NCBI RefSeq assembly: GCF_964355755.1
Contig: NC_092680.1
Location: forward strand, 17,401,001-17,461,000
Direction: 5' to 3'
Length of the DNA: 60,000 nucleotides
Source: Antedon mediterranea
Lineage: Eukaryota > Echinodermata > Crinoidea > Comatulida > Antedonidae
The first letter of the stretch is position 1. Each line of letters opens with the position of its first letter. Below, piece after piece: positions 22,501-37,500 of the stretch. The position numbers were made by a program, and so were the translations under genes. The notes below the pieces were generated by a model. The model did not search any database. It was not told where the DNA came from and was given only the letters and a program-made list of their open reading frames with translations.

Positions 22501-25500
22501 TTAAATATTAATAATAATTGTGTTCAATTGTATTCAACATATTTTTTAATGTTGAATGCTAAAATTCTACATATTGTATACTAAACAGTATAAGTGTAAC
22601 CAAAGAATATAAATAGGTAAAGAATCAACAGTACGCGCTGTTATACATAGAAGGATAGGAAACGCGGACGCTTATTCATGGACGCGTAAGAATCCAGCAG
22701 CCGAACGACGGCGGGCTCTAGATATGGTTCCCGTCTAATCCCACGTTTCGATGGATCGTGATGATCTGATGTGTTCTCGCGTCTGTGCTCTACTAATTTT
22801 GATATTATTAATATTTTGATAATCATTTTGATAAATAATCATCGTTTTCATTTTTATAGATATTTACAATAAAAGTTTTACCTTACCCACGCCTGAAGGT
22901 GGCGCACTTCTTCTAGCGAAAAAGAAATGCGCCACCTTCAGGCGTAGGCAAATAATAACCCGGATGTGGTTTACACCGCCAACGGAACTGTTGTATCTTC
23001 TCCTTTTATTATCTTTGGTGTAACTTCTAATTATAGATAATAATTAATCCAAACATTCAAATGTTCACAGTACTGTTATATTAAAGAAATTGTATGTTAA
23101 TAAGGTACGTTTCCACATTCTGTTTTACAATGGGCATAGAATTTACACAGATCTATATTCTGTGAGTTGATAATGTTCTTTCACTGTTGGTATTGATGTA
23201 TTTGAACAGGTGAAAGAATGCTGTTTGTTGTATTTATGTACATGTAATAAAAATATGGGGTCATTTAAGGTCAATACTAAACGATCAGCAAAATAGCAGT
23301 ATACAATTCAACCTGTATTATTGACTAACATTTTAAATATGTATGGTAGTCTTGCATTATCAATACAAACTTGAGTAAAGAACACTATTTTGAGTACAAT
23401 TACTGTATCCCAAAGGAAAAGTTTGGCGATTTGGGGATAAATGTTTACTCAGAAAAGGCAACCACTAATTTAGATTATGGTGCATTGGGGGTGCTGCGTA
23501 GGTAGAAAGTATTACATTACAATCTTGTTTGTGTTATTTAAAGTATTTAATTTTGAGATCTACCCCACCTAGTAGTATGATGCAGGTTACAAATTCATAC
23601 ACACCTACAATTACATGCTCTGGTCTACAGAAACACTATTTATTACTTGTTCTGCATTTAAGTAAAAAATTACACGGCATATCTCTGTTGTACAGTATCA
23701 TTTGTCTGAAACTTATAAAACAGTACAGTTTCGTTCCTCCCACTGATGCCAGTCGCATCCAAGAGGCAGTCTTCTCTAGCATCGAAATATATGCTGGTTC
23801 CGACTGTTTAAGGGCTTCCTTGACTGGGTTAGCTTCTTAGCTTGACTAGGATCGCACTGAAGGAGATTGCTTAATTTAATACAGGGGTCACGATAGTATG
23901 GTTTGGGGCTTTTGCAAAGAGCATTCGTTTTGTTAATGAGTTAATTTGGTTTTCGGCAGGTAGTGAACATGTACAGTGTATAGTCTTTTAGTTGAGTTGC
24001 ACCGACGATATTTTCAACATCTCTATTCGAGAAATTCCATCTTCTGTAGATTGCTCTTGGTGCAGTTAAAGTTAATTGCTCATACTAATTATTATTATAC
24101 TGTACTGTACCTGTGGCATGAATGAGCACATGTTCCAAATTTGAAGGTATCTCAGTGCAAAAGTGTGAGTATATCTGCCTAAATTGTTTAGGAGACATAC
24201 AAAAGGTTGATATTTTTATAGAATTGGTTTAAAAATAATGACATAAATACTTCTCCTTTTAACTATAAAATTATTGGTTTTATTTTTCAGAGGGAAACCA
24301 GAGGATCTGTTTTGCTAGACCTTGTTTACAGACATCTTAATCTACTGGAAGTCGATTATTTTGGACTTCGTTATCTAGACTCTAATAACCAGACTGTAAG
24401 TGATCATAGAAATTGAACTAGTATAAATTGAATGAGACATTTTTATTGTTACGGTTGGAAGTTTATGCAGAGTTTTTGGGGGTTTGTGCAAGATTTGCAC
24501 AGTTACTGTAGATACACTCCGAGATGAGCTCTCTATGACGAAATATGAATATCCATGTGACGTTGTTAAACGTATATATTGCAATTATTAGTTACAAGAA
24601 ATAAAATGACAGACGACTATATGAGATCAATGAGAGAGAGTGTAACTTTATTCCAAAGCATGCTGGGAACTCCTGACTGTGACGTCATACACACATATAT
24701 TGGATATACTGTAGATAGATATGTGACAATCCATTAAAAAAAATAGCCATTGATGTCACAACATGCAAATTGAACACGAGTTCATAAACTCTACAACACA
24801 TAGCTTCAATAAAGTAAAAGAAAGGGTCGCACTTCATTCTCGGAAGCTAGATCCAAAATGCATAATTTACACAAATTATATTCATATTTGCAGATCTGCA
24901 ATATTTAATTCAAATTTTAATGCATAATTTCTCCTGATATTGTGGGAAAGGAATTCATCCTACAGTTGTGTTGTTAAATTATGCCTAAAAGAAACTTAAT
25001 TAAATTATTATCCAATACACTAAAACGCAATAAGGTTAATGATTTTGATGAAAACCACTTGATGTATCCTCCATCTGGAAGTAATGTAACACTACTGTAT
25101 ATAATTTAGCATTATCGATTATTTAATATTGTAGCTAATTGTTGCATGAATTGAGTTCTACCTCACTCATGTGATCACTGTTTACAGACGTACAGTATGC
25201 TGCGAGAATTTTTATTCCTATGAGAACACTTAAGCCTAGAGCAGTAGTGTGGTAGTTGAGAATGTAATAACAACATATAAGATTTAAATTTGTTAGTATT
25301 GATTGTAAATGGCATATCTAGGTCAAGGGAATATATTGATGAAATGAAGACTGCGTGATGATGAGTGTCATTTACCTGTGCGATGAGTCAGCGTGCTTTC
25401 TACACGTACAATCGTGTGTACAAATAGATTCTTGTGTAATCATTATTTTGTTCACTAAAAGTCATTAACGATGGAAACGATAAAGTGGAATTCTAAGAGG

Positions 25501-28500
25501 ATGCTACTCGCTGTCAATTACCATGGTAACAATGATGAATGAAATATTATATGGCTTGCAATGCCTAATCAGGGATGATTCTATAACTATATTTCAATAA
25601 ATTTTTATACATTTACTCACTGATTTTACATTTGCTCATTTATCGAATATTTAAAATTCAGTTGAGTGCAGCTGTATAGAAAAAATCAAAAAACAAGGTA
25701 CTGTATGTACCAACTGGCTATCAAACTGACCACAGTTATACTGTAGGTGCTACAGATATGGTATCACAGGCTATGGAGGACTCATTGGCTAAACATTTAA
25801 ATGTGTAGGGGAAAAGCTAAAAACACACAAGGCCTCCATCGTTGGACGGTCACTAAAGGCCTCTGCGTTACACCGCTAGTTATCGATACTATTTTTATGT
25901 GCAAATATATATAGGCCGGTGCATAAAAGTACTAATAAGAAACGACACTAGATAAGATAGCACAGTGTGTCTAACAACTGTTCGAGATATCGAATTTGCA
26001 TATAGGTTAGTGCAACTAGTGTAGAAATTGAATTGTGCGTAGAGACTATGTGTGGAAACTGATTTTGTACGCTCACATATCAAATATTTGAGAGTGCTAT
26101 GTAGAGAAATGTTTTCCCTATATCAAGAGTCCTATCCACTCAGGAATGATCTCTCCAAATTGCATACAAAAACTGCAAGTTTGATTTGTTCTCCAATTGA
26201 TCTTTAGAATGAGGTCAGAAAGAAAGGTTACGTCTATCTTTAGGACATACCTGTACACTGTACAATTGATATTCATTGGAACACTGAGTGTGTCACACAT
26301 TTCTCTGCCATATCTACATAAAAGAAAAGAAGAATTATTAAAGAGATGATCTATAACAAATTCTCAACAAAATACATTCTTCCATATTACTTTAATAATA
26401 TATCAAATTAATTGAACTCACTTAATATATGTTTTGTGATGTGCTGTTCACATTGTTCCAAGGTAGAGAAAATATTAAAAAATGTGTACAATTTTTATTT
26501 TCTGCAGCATTGGCTTGAACCTGGCAAGGCAATTACGAGACAAATTACAAGTAAGGCATTTTGATACATCATGTTTAATACTTACTGTAGACCTATAGAT
26601 ACTGTTTACCAATATAGGCAATACAATGTTGAATGACTGGTTCTCTTCAAATCACCAAAGTTAAGCAACATTGGGCCTGGTTAGAGCTTGGATGGGAGAC
26701 CATCTGGGAATATCGGGTGCTGTATATGGAACTGTGGTCCCATTAGGCATTTGATATCAGCACTGGTGACTCTTATGACTCTTATCTGCCTCAGATGTAT
26801 TAGCCTTTCCTCTGGTCAAGGTTGGCACTGGACAAGAGAAGCCCTTTAAACATTCCTGGCTTTACAGTAGTTTCGTCCATCATTCAGATGAATGTAAAAC
26901 TAATTGACATTGTCATTCACAACAGACATTAGTCAAAAAACATGTACTACTGTACAGTATGCGCTGCAACTCTAAAAACTCAAAAAAGTTTCTCGCGGTC
27001 TGAAATTGCAAAATTTGTTGTACCATGTCAAATATAAAAACAAGAATTTCCAATAAACCATACTTTTCAATCCAAAGGTCTTGGGTTCAAGTCCTGTCAG
27101 TGTCAGGATTTTTTCTAATGACAATTTATAACTCCACTCCCAAAGACTTGAAAGATTCTCAAAGAAAAAATGTCACTTTTGTCACTGTTGCTATAATCAA
27201 TATTTTACTTATAATTTCAGATGGCCCTCCATACACATTATATTTTGGTGTTAAATTCTACATTGAAGATCCATGTCAACTGAAGGAAGAACTTACCTGT
27301 TATCAGTTCTTTCTTCAGTTGAAGCAGGACATGTTACGAGGCAGATTGCCATGTAACTTTAGCGTTGCTGCTGAGCTATGTGGGTACATATTACAATGTA
27401 AGTATTATGAAATGAAAGCTCTGTCTAAACTATTTTGATAAAGAAGTATGTATGCTCAAATATGGTAGTGATATGCTTAAATATAGTAGTGATATGACAT
27501 CATCATGTACTTGTGGGTACATCACACTTTTTTTGTCAAACTAGTTTGATAGTGTAGACAGAGCTTACTGACAACAGACTCCATTTCTCCAGATTCCTCT
27601 AATACTGCTCTCCACATTTTGTGTTTTCTACTATGCAAACGAGTATACTGTACACTACAGTACATGATAAATAATTTTGTATGTTTTTAAAACTATTTTT
27701 TGAAAAGAAAGACTTGAAATTAGGTTAATATTCTAAAAACTAGCAATTTACCTGTCCAATAGATTGTCACCATTTAATTAGTGAATTCGTAATGACCTCT
27801 ATGTGACCTGATTGTGATTTGTCACAGAAAAATTTGTCTGAAAAATTTTCGCCAAAAAATGGCATTGTCAAAAGACACTTCTGCTCAAACTGCGTGTTAG
27901 TGCTATTCATAGATGTACAGTACTGTAACATTTTATTAACAAGTGTTATTTTTTCGTGAAGAAGGAAATTAGGAAAGCCATTAAGACTGATTCCTCTCTC
28001 TTGTCTCATCTACTGTACATCAATTCAATTAAACGAATGTCTAATATATTTGAATCATCAATAATTTATTTCAGTTGTTAATTTTCATTAATAAATGCCC
28101 ATTCTCAATACATCCTGGTTTTCTAAATTAAATTGGACTGACTTTGCCTCGTAAAATCTATCAAAAAGGTATATATTAGATGCAGTATAGCATTTGATTT
28201 GTGACCGTTGCATTAACCAATTATATTTAGTCGCTGGCCATACGTGAATGTTATCGTTGATGGAAACTTGATTGAATTTTATCTCATGAGTCATTAAGAA
28301 ATGTGATTTACCTTTAACTTTGAATCATCTAAGAGAATTTTAAATATCACAGTTGAAACACAGGTGCTATCAGATTGTTTTTTTAACAAATAATAATTGA
28401 AAAATTTAATTGAGAAACATCTTTGATGGAAATGAATTTGGCTAGTTTGTGAGAATGATGAGTTTAAAACTTAAAAAAAAAAACGTTTTTTACTCTTTAT

Positions 28501-31500
28501 AGTGAGTTTAAATATTGTCTTTTTCTTTGTCCTTCAAAGGGATGTTAAGTCAATGGTCATGTGGGTATATGCACAGGTGAATTCGCAGTGTGACCGGAAT
28601 CACTTCTACTGGATTGCATTGATCCAGTGATTTGATTTGATTTGAATTTATTTGGAAAATCATCATAAATAATACATACAAAGTGATAACATAAATTACG
28701 GACATTACAAATAATACATTTATAAAAGACTTTCCAGGATAGCCCAAAAAGCTTATCAGCTTATTTCCATTGGGATCCTTTTACAATCTAAAATAAAAAA
28801 TATAAACATTACAAAGTATAGCATTAAACATGTAAATATTACAAAAACAATAATATAAAAAACAAGTTAAGACTATGATTGACTTATAAAGTTATTTGGT
28901 AGAAGAGAAATGTGATTTAACATTTTTCTTAAAATTAAATTTGTTTTCTATTTGTTGAATGGAATGAGGTAGGTTATTCCATGCCTTTATGCCTGTATAA
29001 TAAAACGTTTTAGTGGTGCATCATTTTAGTTGATCTGATATTCACCTACTTTCAATACCATATGTAATACAGTACATTGAATCATGGTATCGCATCGCGC
29101 CTTTAGGCAGTTATAGTCCAGAGGATGGAATCATTACCAAACAGTATCATATATTAGGAACTTCAGTCACATAAGATTTTCCATTGAATGGCCCAAGCAC
29201 ATACACAAACTAATGACATAGAGCATTTCAGGCTATTTTACCTTGTACACAAAATGTTTACTGATTGATAATAAATCACTGTTTCTTAATTTATTCAATA
29301 GAATATCAATAAAAGAAGAACAGTAATTAAACTGTCAATGAATTGAACGGCTTTTTTTTGTAAGAAATATTTCTTGTTTTCATTTAAATTATCAGTATGT
29401 CTATTTTTCTGTTATTCAGCTGAACTTGGTGACTATGATCATCAAAAGCATCACAATGGTTACGTGTCAGAATTTCGCTTTATTCCGAACCAAACAGATG
29501 AACTGGAGCAACAGATTAAGGATTTCCACATATCTTTGCGGTAAGGCAATTTAAATTAAATGTAGTGAGTAAAAATTTATCACCTATCAAAACTAATGAT
29601 TTCAAAAGCATTAAGACTCAAGTTCCATAACTTGATCCCAAATTAGTCCTATCATCCACTCTATTATTCATTCCACTCTATTATTCATTCCACTCTCTAT
29701 TATTCCTTAAGTTTTAGTCAATGAACTTTAAATAACACCTAAGCTTTTTAAAAAAATATGTTTATTTGCACTATGGCAAGATATTTTCAAATTGTTTTGG
29801 CTAATTTTAGTGTATTCCCATGATCCACTCTAGGCTATTCTGGGTTAGTCAGTGAACCCCAAATTACCCCTAGGTTGAAAAATCAAACAAAATTGTTCAT
29901 TCACATACAATTGATAATAATTTAATAATATAATAAAAGCACTATTGTCCAAAAAAATTCAGATATATTTCGGCTTGGTCCCATAGAATTATACTTAATC
30001 AATTTCAATTTTTAGATTCACCAGTGACCTTAAAATAAATTATACAATTCATTAATAAATTATACAAAATAGAAAAAGCTGTTCCAGTTTATTTCACACC
30101 TTTTTATCAAATTTGCTGCCAAATTATTGATAGAAACACAATGTCTTAACTATCACCTTTAAACACAGCAATAAAATTTTGATTAAATTAGCCCAGTTTT
30201 CATGATGCATGCTTCTAGGTGATTCAGAACACCTATAAGCTGGTAAAACACCAGTGTTATTATTCCTGTGGGAATGCTAGAAGATCAAGCAGAAAATGAA
30301 GCAGTACTCATAGGTATTGGGTAGGAGCAAGGGGCTTTTGCTTTAGGCATATTCATAAATAGGTTAGCATGTAAATTGCTGACATTGCTAATATCAATTT
30401 AAGCATGTTTTGACACAATTATGTACAGTATGATAGTGTATTGTGACATGAGGATGTCATAACACTACCATTTGGGCATATCACTACCATATTTAGGTTT
30501 ACTGTAAAGTGAGAAAACCAGAATGAGAATGGTCTAGCCTTGTACCAATTGTCTTTGTAGACAGTGCTTAGAACATCATACAATGTTTCAGGAATTTTAT
30601 CTTAACAAAACATCAATCAATCACAAGAAATATCATGTTGTGACACCCAGCTGTTCAATGGAAAAATATTCATTTATAAAAGGTTGAAGTAATGCAGATT
30701 TGTCATTTTTTTTTTTTGGATGGAAAAAAAATAAAACATGTTTTTTCCTGTTTCTGCTCCCAAGAATTTGGGGTTAATTGATTCATACGGTTATTAACAG
30801 GTTATTTTTTTGCAGCAGAACAGGACCTATTAAAATACCTATGTTTTCATGATATGGTCAAGGCTGACTAGTCACCAACTCTTTAACTCCCTCAACATGA
30901 TACAGTAGAATAGCATAGTTCTTGATTGCTCTTGTGCGGCGCAACAGAGACTAAATTATGCATCATCATCTTACTATGAATTCACTAGATGATATCTGTG
31001 AAGAGTTACTTTGAAATATCAATTTTCTAATGGAAAGAAATATTATCTAAACTCTACAGTAAGAGACTCAGAGAATGAAAATAAATTATAATTTTATTAA
31101 TATTAATAATATGTGAAAAATCTTAAATTATTCAGATATTGAACCTTTGTTTAATAATCAGTTTTTCAATTACTTACTAAATAACACACAATAACATACT
31201 TTTAAACTTGTTATTTATCAACATTCTCCACTTTTTAAAAATTTATATGAAATTAAAATAGATTAAGTAAGTAAAAGTTGTGTTTACATGCACCAGAGAG
31301 ATAAGCATAGGCCTACAGCATAGAATAGAAATACAGTAAAATGTTCTGAATCATTTAAGTTTACACATCCACGGTAAAATGCATGAACACATCTGTGTGT
31401 TGTTAAACCATGATGTTGTCTGATGTACAGTACTGTATCTCTAATAATATAAAATAACTGTGTAGGTTTCAGAGTAATCGGATAAATTTCAGATAGTAAT

Positions 31501-34500
31501 TATTATATTGGATTAAACTGGTCTATTTTTGCATTTTAATGCAGAAAAAGCTATAGAAAACAAGTACTGTACACATAGCAAGTGTATTATGCTATTTGGT
31601 AGGTGTTTTTTGCAATTATGATTCCCGCCCTGAGTGCAAAATTCAGAAATATGTGTGGTTGATGTCATTTGCATTGGTGATATCTGCAGCATAACTTTTT
31701 AAACTACAAAATATATTTCAAACGAAAAAAAAAACAGTCCTACAGTCACCAAGTACAAAGAAAATGTAAAAACATCAAAATCAACATGTTTTTCTTCTAC
31801 ATTAGGACTAATTGTATGTATTTAAAAACCATTTCAAAATTATCTCCTAAGATCGCCATACCTTGTACCTAATATATAATCTGATATTGCAAGCAATTTA
31901 CTTACATATTATTTGAACTTTAGGTGACCCCATATTACATTTACAACATGCATTTTCTTTTAAATATTTATACACCTTTACATTTATTTGTAATTATTAA
32001 AGTCATAGAATACCTTGTCCTCTATTCTATCTATAAATTACAGAAATCAAAATGACATTGTTAATGAATGTCAATGATTTGCATTCAAACTGTGAAAACC
32101 AAGATTTATCATAAATTCTAGGACTGTACGATTGAAATAAGACATTTATGGTAAACTAATTTATAGTTTGATTAGAACAATTGTAGTGCGACGTTTTTTG
32201 CAACTTTCTCTTGGTCAAACATCAAGTGGGGAGAAGTGGGACATTTAAACATTATCTGGCAGAATATTGTTTTCATATTAAACATTCTGTGTACAATTGC
32301 GGTCGTTTTGATCCAAGAGAGTGACTGTGTAATGATAATATCGGACTAGCATGTGATAGGCATAGGTTTGACTCTATCTGTACCATACTTATTGCATCCA
32401 ATAGGCAAGATGCTTTACTCTCATTGCCTCGGTCTTCGGATAGGATGTAAAGCTGTTGGTCCTGTGTACATATAGTGCATAGAACAACCATGTATTATAT
32501 AATAATATATTCTAGTGACTTGCTCGGTGATGATGCATTCTCATTAGTAATCGCACAACAGTGATTTACCGCATCAATATATCAGCTACAGGGTACGCTC
32601 TGTACAAGGTTGTTGCAATCGATGTTGATTGCCATCAGAAAGTTAATCTACCAATCACAGAGCTTCTATAAGGATTTTTAAGATCGAACTAATCTGTATA
32701 ATCCATCAATAAAGACATTGTTAAGCTATTTATATTAAAAATAACCTTTTTGGAAAGCTTCTCATTTTTTAATAATGATTTATTTTTTGGTAGTTGTTTA
32801 TCTAATTACTCGCGTCTAAATTACTTTGTTGATATGCGCATTATTCATTATGTAACAATTCATTTATTATTTATTTATTTTTTTCATTACTTTCTATTTA
32901 CTAAAATTATATACTGTACAGTACATGTTTTATTTGTTGAGATGTGTATTGTGTATACACGTACTACAGTTAAACGTGCATAACACTAGTTAAACTGATC
33001 TGTATCGTATATTTATTTATTTATTTATTTATTCCGGTATATAAAACATTACAAAAAGCAGAACAAGTATGAAATTATTGTAGTACATATAATAAAAAGT
33101 TACATTACAGAAAAAAAAAAAAATACAAAACAATTTACAATATGCATAAAAAAATAAATATACTGTACATTAATCATAGATATAACCCTGATGTACGGTA
33201 ACTTGAACACTGATAGATTTGGTATAGATCGATATATAGCCATAGCTATATAAACTTTTTACCGGATTACAATGGAGGTATAAATAGAATAGGATTGCAT
33301 TTGAACGCACTGCAAGGTAAACTGTAATGTAACTCCAATAGACTGCAATTTAACTACAAAAGAGCTTTAAAACATACAGTTTTACGGAGAGTATAACATC
33401 TAAAAAATAGATCACTGAACATTTTCCAACTTAAACTTACATAAATGTTTATTTCGCTGAAACTGAATTTTACCAGTTTCTATCTTTTTATATGTCTTAG
33501 TTAAATTATAACTGCATTCTTTAAATTAAATGCCTTTTTTGTTCATTATCATGTTTCTTACCCTTTTTCTCATTTTTTATTTATTATTTTAGAAAATGTT
33601 AACTGTATTTTGTTTTTATTTGAAAAATAAATTATTATTGATTGATTGATTGATATGGAAGAAGTGCTGATAGACAAATGATTGTATTTGTTGAAGCAAA
33701 TATAAATGTTCTGAGATAGTATTTTCTTTTTCTGTTTATACTATCAATTTGTTTTTTTGTTTGTGACTTTGGTATTTCTTATGGTGATTGCTTTCTATAT
33801 GTTGCTGAGTGCGAATCACATGACATCCAAGTGTCATTTTGATTAGTATGCAGTCTAACAGTCTTCCCTAGAAAAACAGCACAGGACTATTTTCAATTTG
33901 AAAATTTAATTTTTAGTACAGTACAAAATTTTAAATGAGGCAAGACTAGGAGAATGGTCTGTACAGTATGTGAAGTTCATGCATATGTAGGTTACATAGG
34001 CAGGCATGCAAATCTTGTTTGTCCGTTTGAATGTGTTTCCTAATACTCAGTTTCACTAGGCGTAACTTACGAGCCTCTGGGGTCCGTCCGTTAGGGTACA
34101 AGGTTTTTTTCTACCTTCTCTGCCTCACTGACTGTTCTAAAGCTCTGACTACACTATCAAACTAGTTTGACAAAAAAAGTGTGATGTGCCCAAATATGGT
34201 AGTGATATGCCCAAATATGGTAGTGATATGACATCATCATGTTCATATATGGGCACATCACATATTTGTTGTTACATAAAGTTTGTTAATGTAGACAGAG
34301 CTTTATAACCAAAATTGCTTAATTGCTCTCCATAAAATGCTTTTCCTGCAATTCTAAATCTGACCACCAATTTGTATTGTATTTGTACTAGTAATATTAT
34401 AAATAATGATGTTCAGATTTTGAATTTAAGGTAAAAGAAAATATATCCCCAAATAGTATTGTTGTTACATTTCCTTCTATTTAAACTTGAATGTAATTCA

Positions 34501-37500
34501 TCTCTGTTCTATAAATACTCTGCATCTCATGTTGAAATATACAGGCCTATAGACATTCAACAATGTTATATAAACATTCCTAAAACATGAAGCAAAGATA
34601 CTGTAAAACATACTGAGGGTATGTTCAGATCTATGGAGTTATGCTTTCGTATCGCAAGCAATGTCATATTATAATTAGCGTTGTAACACTGAGAAAAATG
34701 TTCAGATTTGCCTAACAAACGCTTTCGTTTCAAACTGAAGTGTCACCGATTTGGGCGAACATGTGGTATACAGGAGTAATTTTGATTGGTTAGAGGTCAA
34801 AATCGTTGATGCATGACTTTCGTATCGTAAGCGGCGTCCACCAATCTTGTACCTTGAGCTGTCGTAACGGACGAAAGATCAGTGTCGTACGAGGTGGCTT
34901 CCACTAATCTTTTCCTGGTTCAGACCTATGGAGTTGTAAGCCGCGTACAATACGAAAGCATAACTCCGTAGGTGTGAACAGGCCCTAAGAAAGTTATTGT
35001 TTTTATTTAAACAATATAAAGTACATTAGGTCAAGTTTTGATTACAGCATCCAAATTGAAACTATTACTTTTAAATATGTCTTTTGACCCATTTTTACCA
35101 AAAGTTGTAATGGAAATAAATAATAAATTGTAAAATCTTAAAAAGTGAGAAATACTGTATTTACAAATATTGGCAGTTTTTAGAATAAACAAAAATCTTT
35201 TCATTCATTTTTATTTTTTAGTGTCATATGAAATATTAGAAAATAAATTAATTTTTCATAATTTACAGTATGTATTCTTTAGTCCTGTGATTATTAATTG
35301 GAAATACATTACAACATATTTTAATACTGCACATTTTAATTTCTTAATACCTATACTATTTTCAGTATAAGATACAGTATATTATCATGAATGAAAATTG
35401 AAAAACATTCATAAACCCAATCAAGAATGAATTGATCAACCAATCATATTTTTCATTTTATTGTCGTTTATCTAAAATATTTATGGTATTTTTCATTGTT
35501 AATGTGAGACTATTACACACATTCATGACATTAACATTTCTATTTATGTTTTACACATCCGTCTCAGTGCCTACTGCAGTATGCATTATTTATAATCTTT
35601 ATTTTGACATTTATTATTATTAATATATTAATGATTTGTTTGAATTTATTTCAAAGTAGTAAAATATCTTTGTTGAAAAAATGAAAAAATAACTGTAAAA
35701 ATTTAACTTATTTATGAGGGATTTATAAACTCACACAGGGCATTCAAGTGAATTATTCTTTAATTGTGTAAACAAGAAATATTTCTTTAAAAATACCACT
35801 TGACTCATTGACAGTTTTATTTATTCTGACTTCATTAAATGATGCTTTTATTGTTATTCTATAATAAATTAAGTAATTTGTGCGTAAAATAGCCTGAGAT
35901 ACTCTATTTGTGTAATATGCATGAGTTTTGCCTAATATTATTAGCAGCTTTCATATTCTCTCTTCTTCAAGTTCTTGGGGTGTGCGCATGCCCAGTACGA
36001 GTTTACAAATTCCCATTTTCAGCCTTCGTAAGTAATAGCTTCCGTGTTGATACTGTTTTGTAATGATTCCGTCCACTGGACTATAACTGCCTAAAAAGAC
36101 GTGGCTTGAAAAATGTTATTCTGCATTATACGATTTCCTTTGGGTTTGAGACACTAAATTTCTATAGTGGTGGGTTTATATCATCAAAACCTTCGCAAAA
36201 TCTCTTTTAAAACGCCACATGATCTTCTCATCCAGTGGTTGGAGTCTAAAATAATCAAGCCTGTCGTCAATGAGGAATTAAATTAAAAATATATAAAGAA
36301 AGTGATTTTTATGAGTGTTTTATTAATCAGTAGATAGTGCAAATAAGAAAAAAATTATATTGAATTATTTAAATTTATTTCCAAATTGATTGAGTTGAAT
36401 ATTTATATAAGAAACTGTGTCAGGTATAATATGGATTGTCTAGTCTAGAAGTCTCCAGCAGTTGCTATGGTTATTGACCAACACTGTCTCAGATTCATTT
36501 AATAAGGATAAAGTAGATAGAACTCATTAGTGTTAATTGCACTGCTTCTGTTAAAAGAGAACTTCAAATTTGTCTGGAAGTATTCTCTGTACTTTAAAGT
36601 TGTTAACATAATACTGTAACTTAATTATAACCAAAAGTCCAACCAAAAATCCCTTAGATTTTCTACGCAGAAATTAATTATTGATTAAAGTGGAATAATT
36701 AATTGATTAAATTTGATGTAGATTTTACTAAAAAAAGATTCAGTATAATCTCGGACTGAGGATATGTGAGTGAGTGGCCATGCAGTTAAGACAGTGTAAC
36801 CGTAATCTTTAGCCTTTATAGAAAAGGTTCAAGACTCACTCGCTCCATGGTTCGCGGTAGAATGAGTCTTCTTGAATAAGGACTATAAACCATAGGTCCA
36901 GTGTACAATAATGCTCATGTGCACTTGAAGAAACCTAGTACATCTTGAGAGACAAGTTGGGGTTACCACAGTGTACAGTACTAGCTCATACAGACATTGC
37001 CGTAGTTGGCACCACCAACATGAGGGAGAAGAATTTTGTTGAAAGCTGGTGTAACAGTATGTCCACAGCGCTATGAGCGCTATTGTTGCGGATGTGGTGC
37101 TATATAAATCAAATTCAGACACAAGACTATGGTATATTGTTAATCTGAAAATAATTCCATCCCCAGTCTCCAGTATACTCATCATATGGTACCTTTGCCA
37201 CAAATTGCGAATTACCAAATAGTTTGTACACAACATGTTATCTGCTGCTTTTATTGATCCTGCCTATCCCAACATTTTTTTATGACCTCATACAATACTC
37301 TTATGATTTTACCACATCTACTTCACCACTCCCAGACAACAAAAAATGTTGTAACTGATAATTAAATACCACATTCGTGTTTTCAGACACATTTATTTTA
37401 TCCTGGAGATGATTTATGCCTTGTCAGATTTTAATAGCAGTTTCTTATTTTGACCTGTGGGGCTTAAGCCTGGCAAATAGCTTGTAGTGTGTGAATATGA

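Larger units (their letters stand above)
13600..24290 (+). other. EPB41L4A intron 1 (10.7 kb)
   Basis: Large first intron with no supported nested gene; the short ORFs in it look random. It contains a tandem duplication (14841-15107), a long family B MITE (16284-16890), a SINE (20690-20838), a tandem repeat (21142-21316) and a perfect 18-bp-arm hairpin (22889-22945). The remainder is AT-rich with no recognised content. Confidence 0.75.

Noticed and set aside
26658-26732. Functional 5S rRNA gene
   Set aside because: The 5' third of 5S is not recognisable, and the tail is shared with the copy at 11590-11935, which fits a SINE and not a 5S gene.
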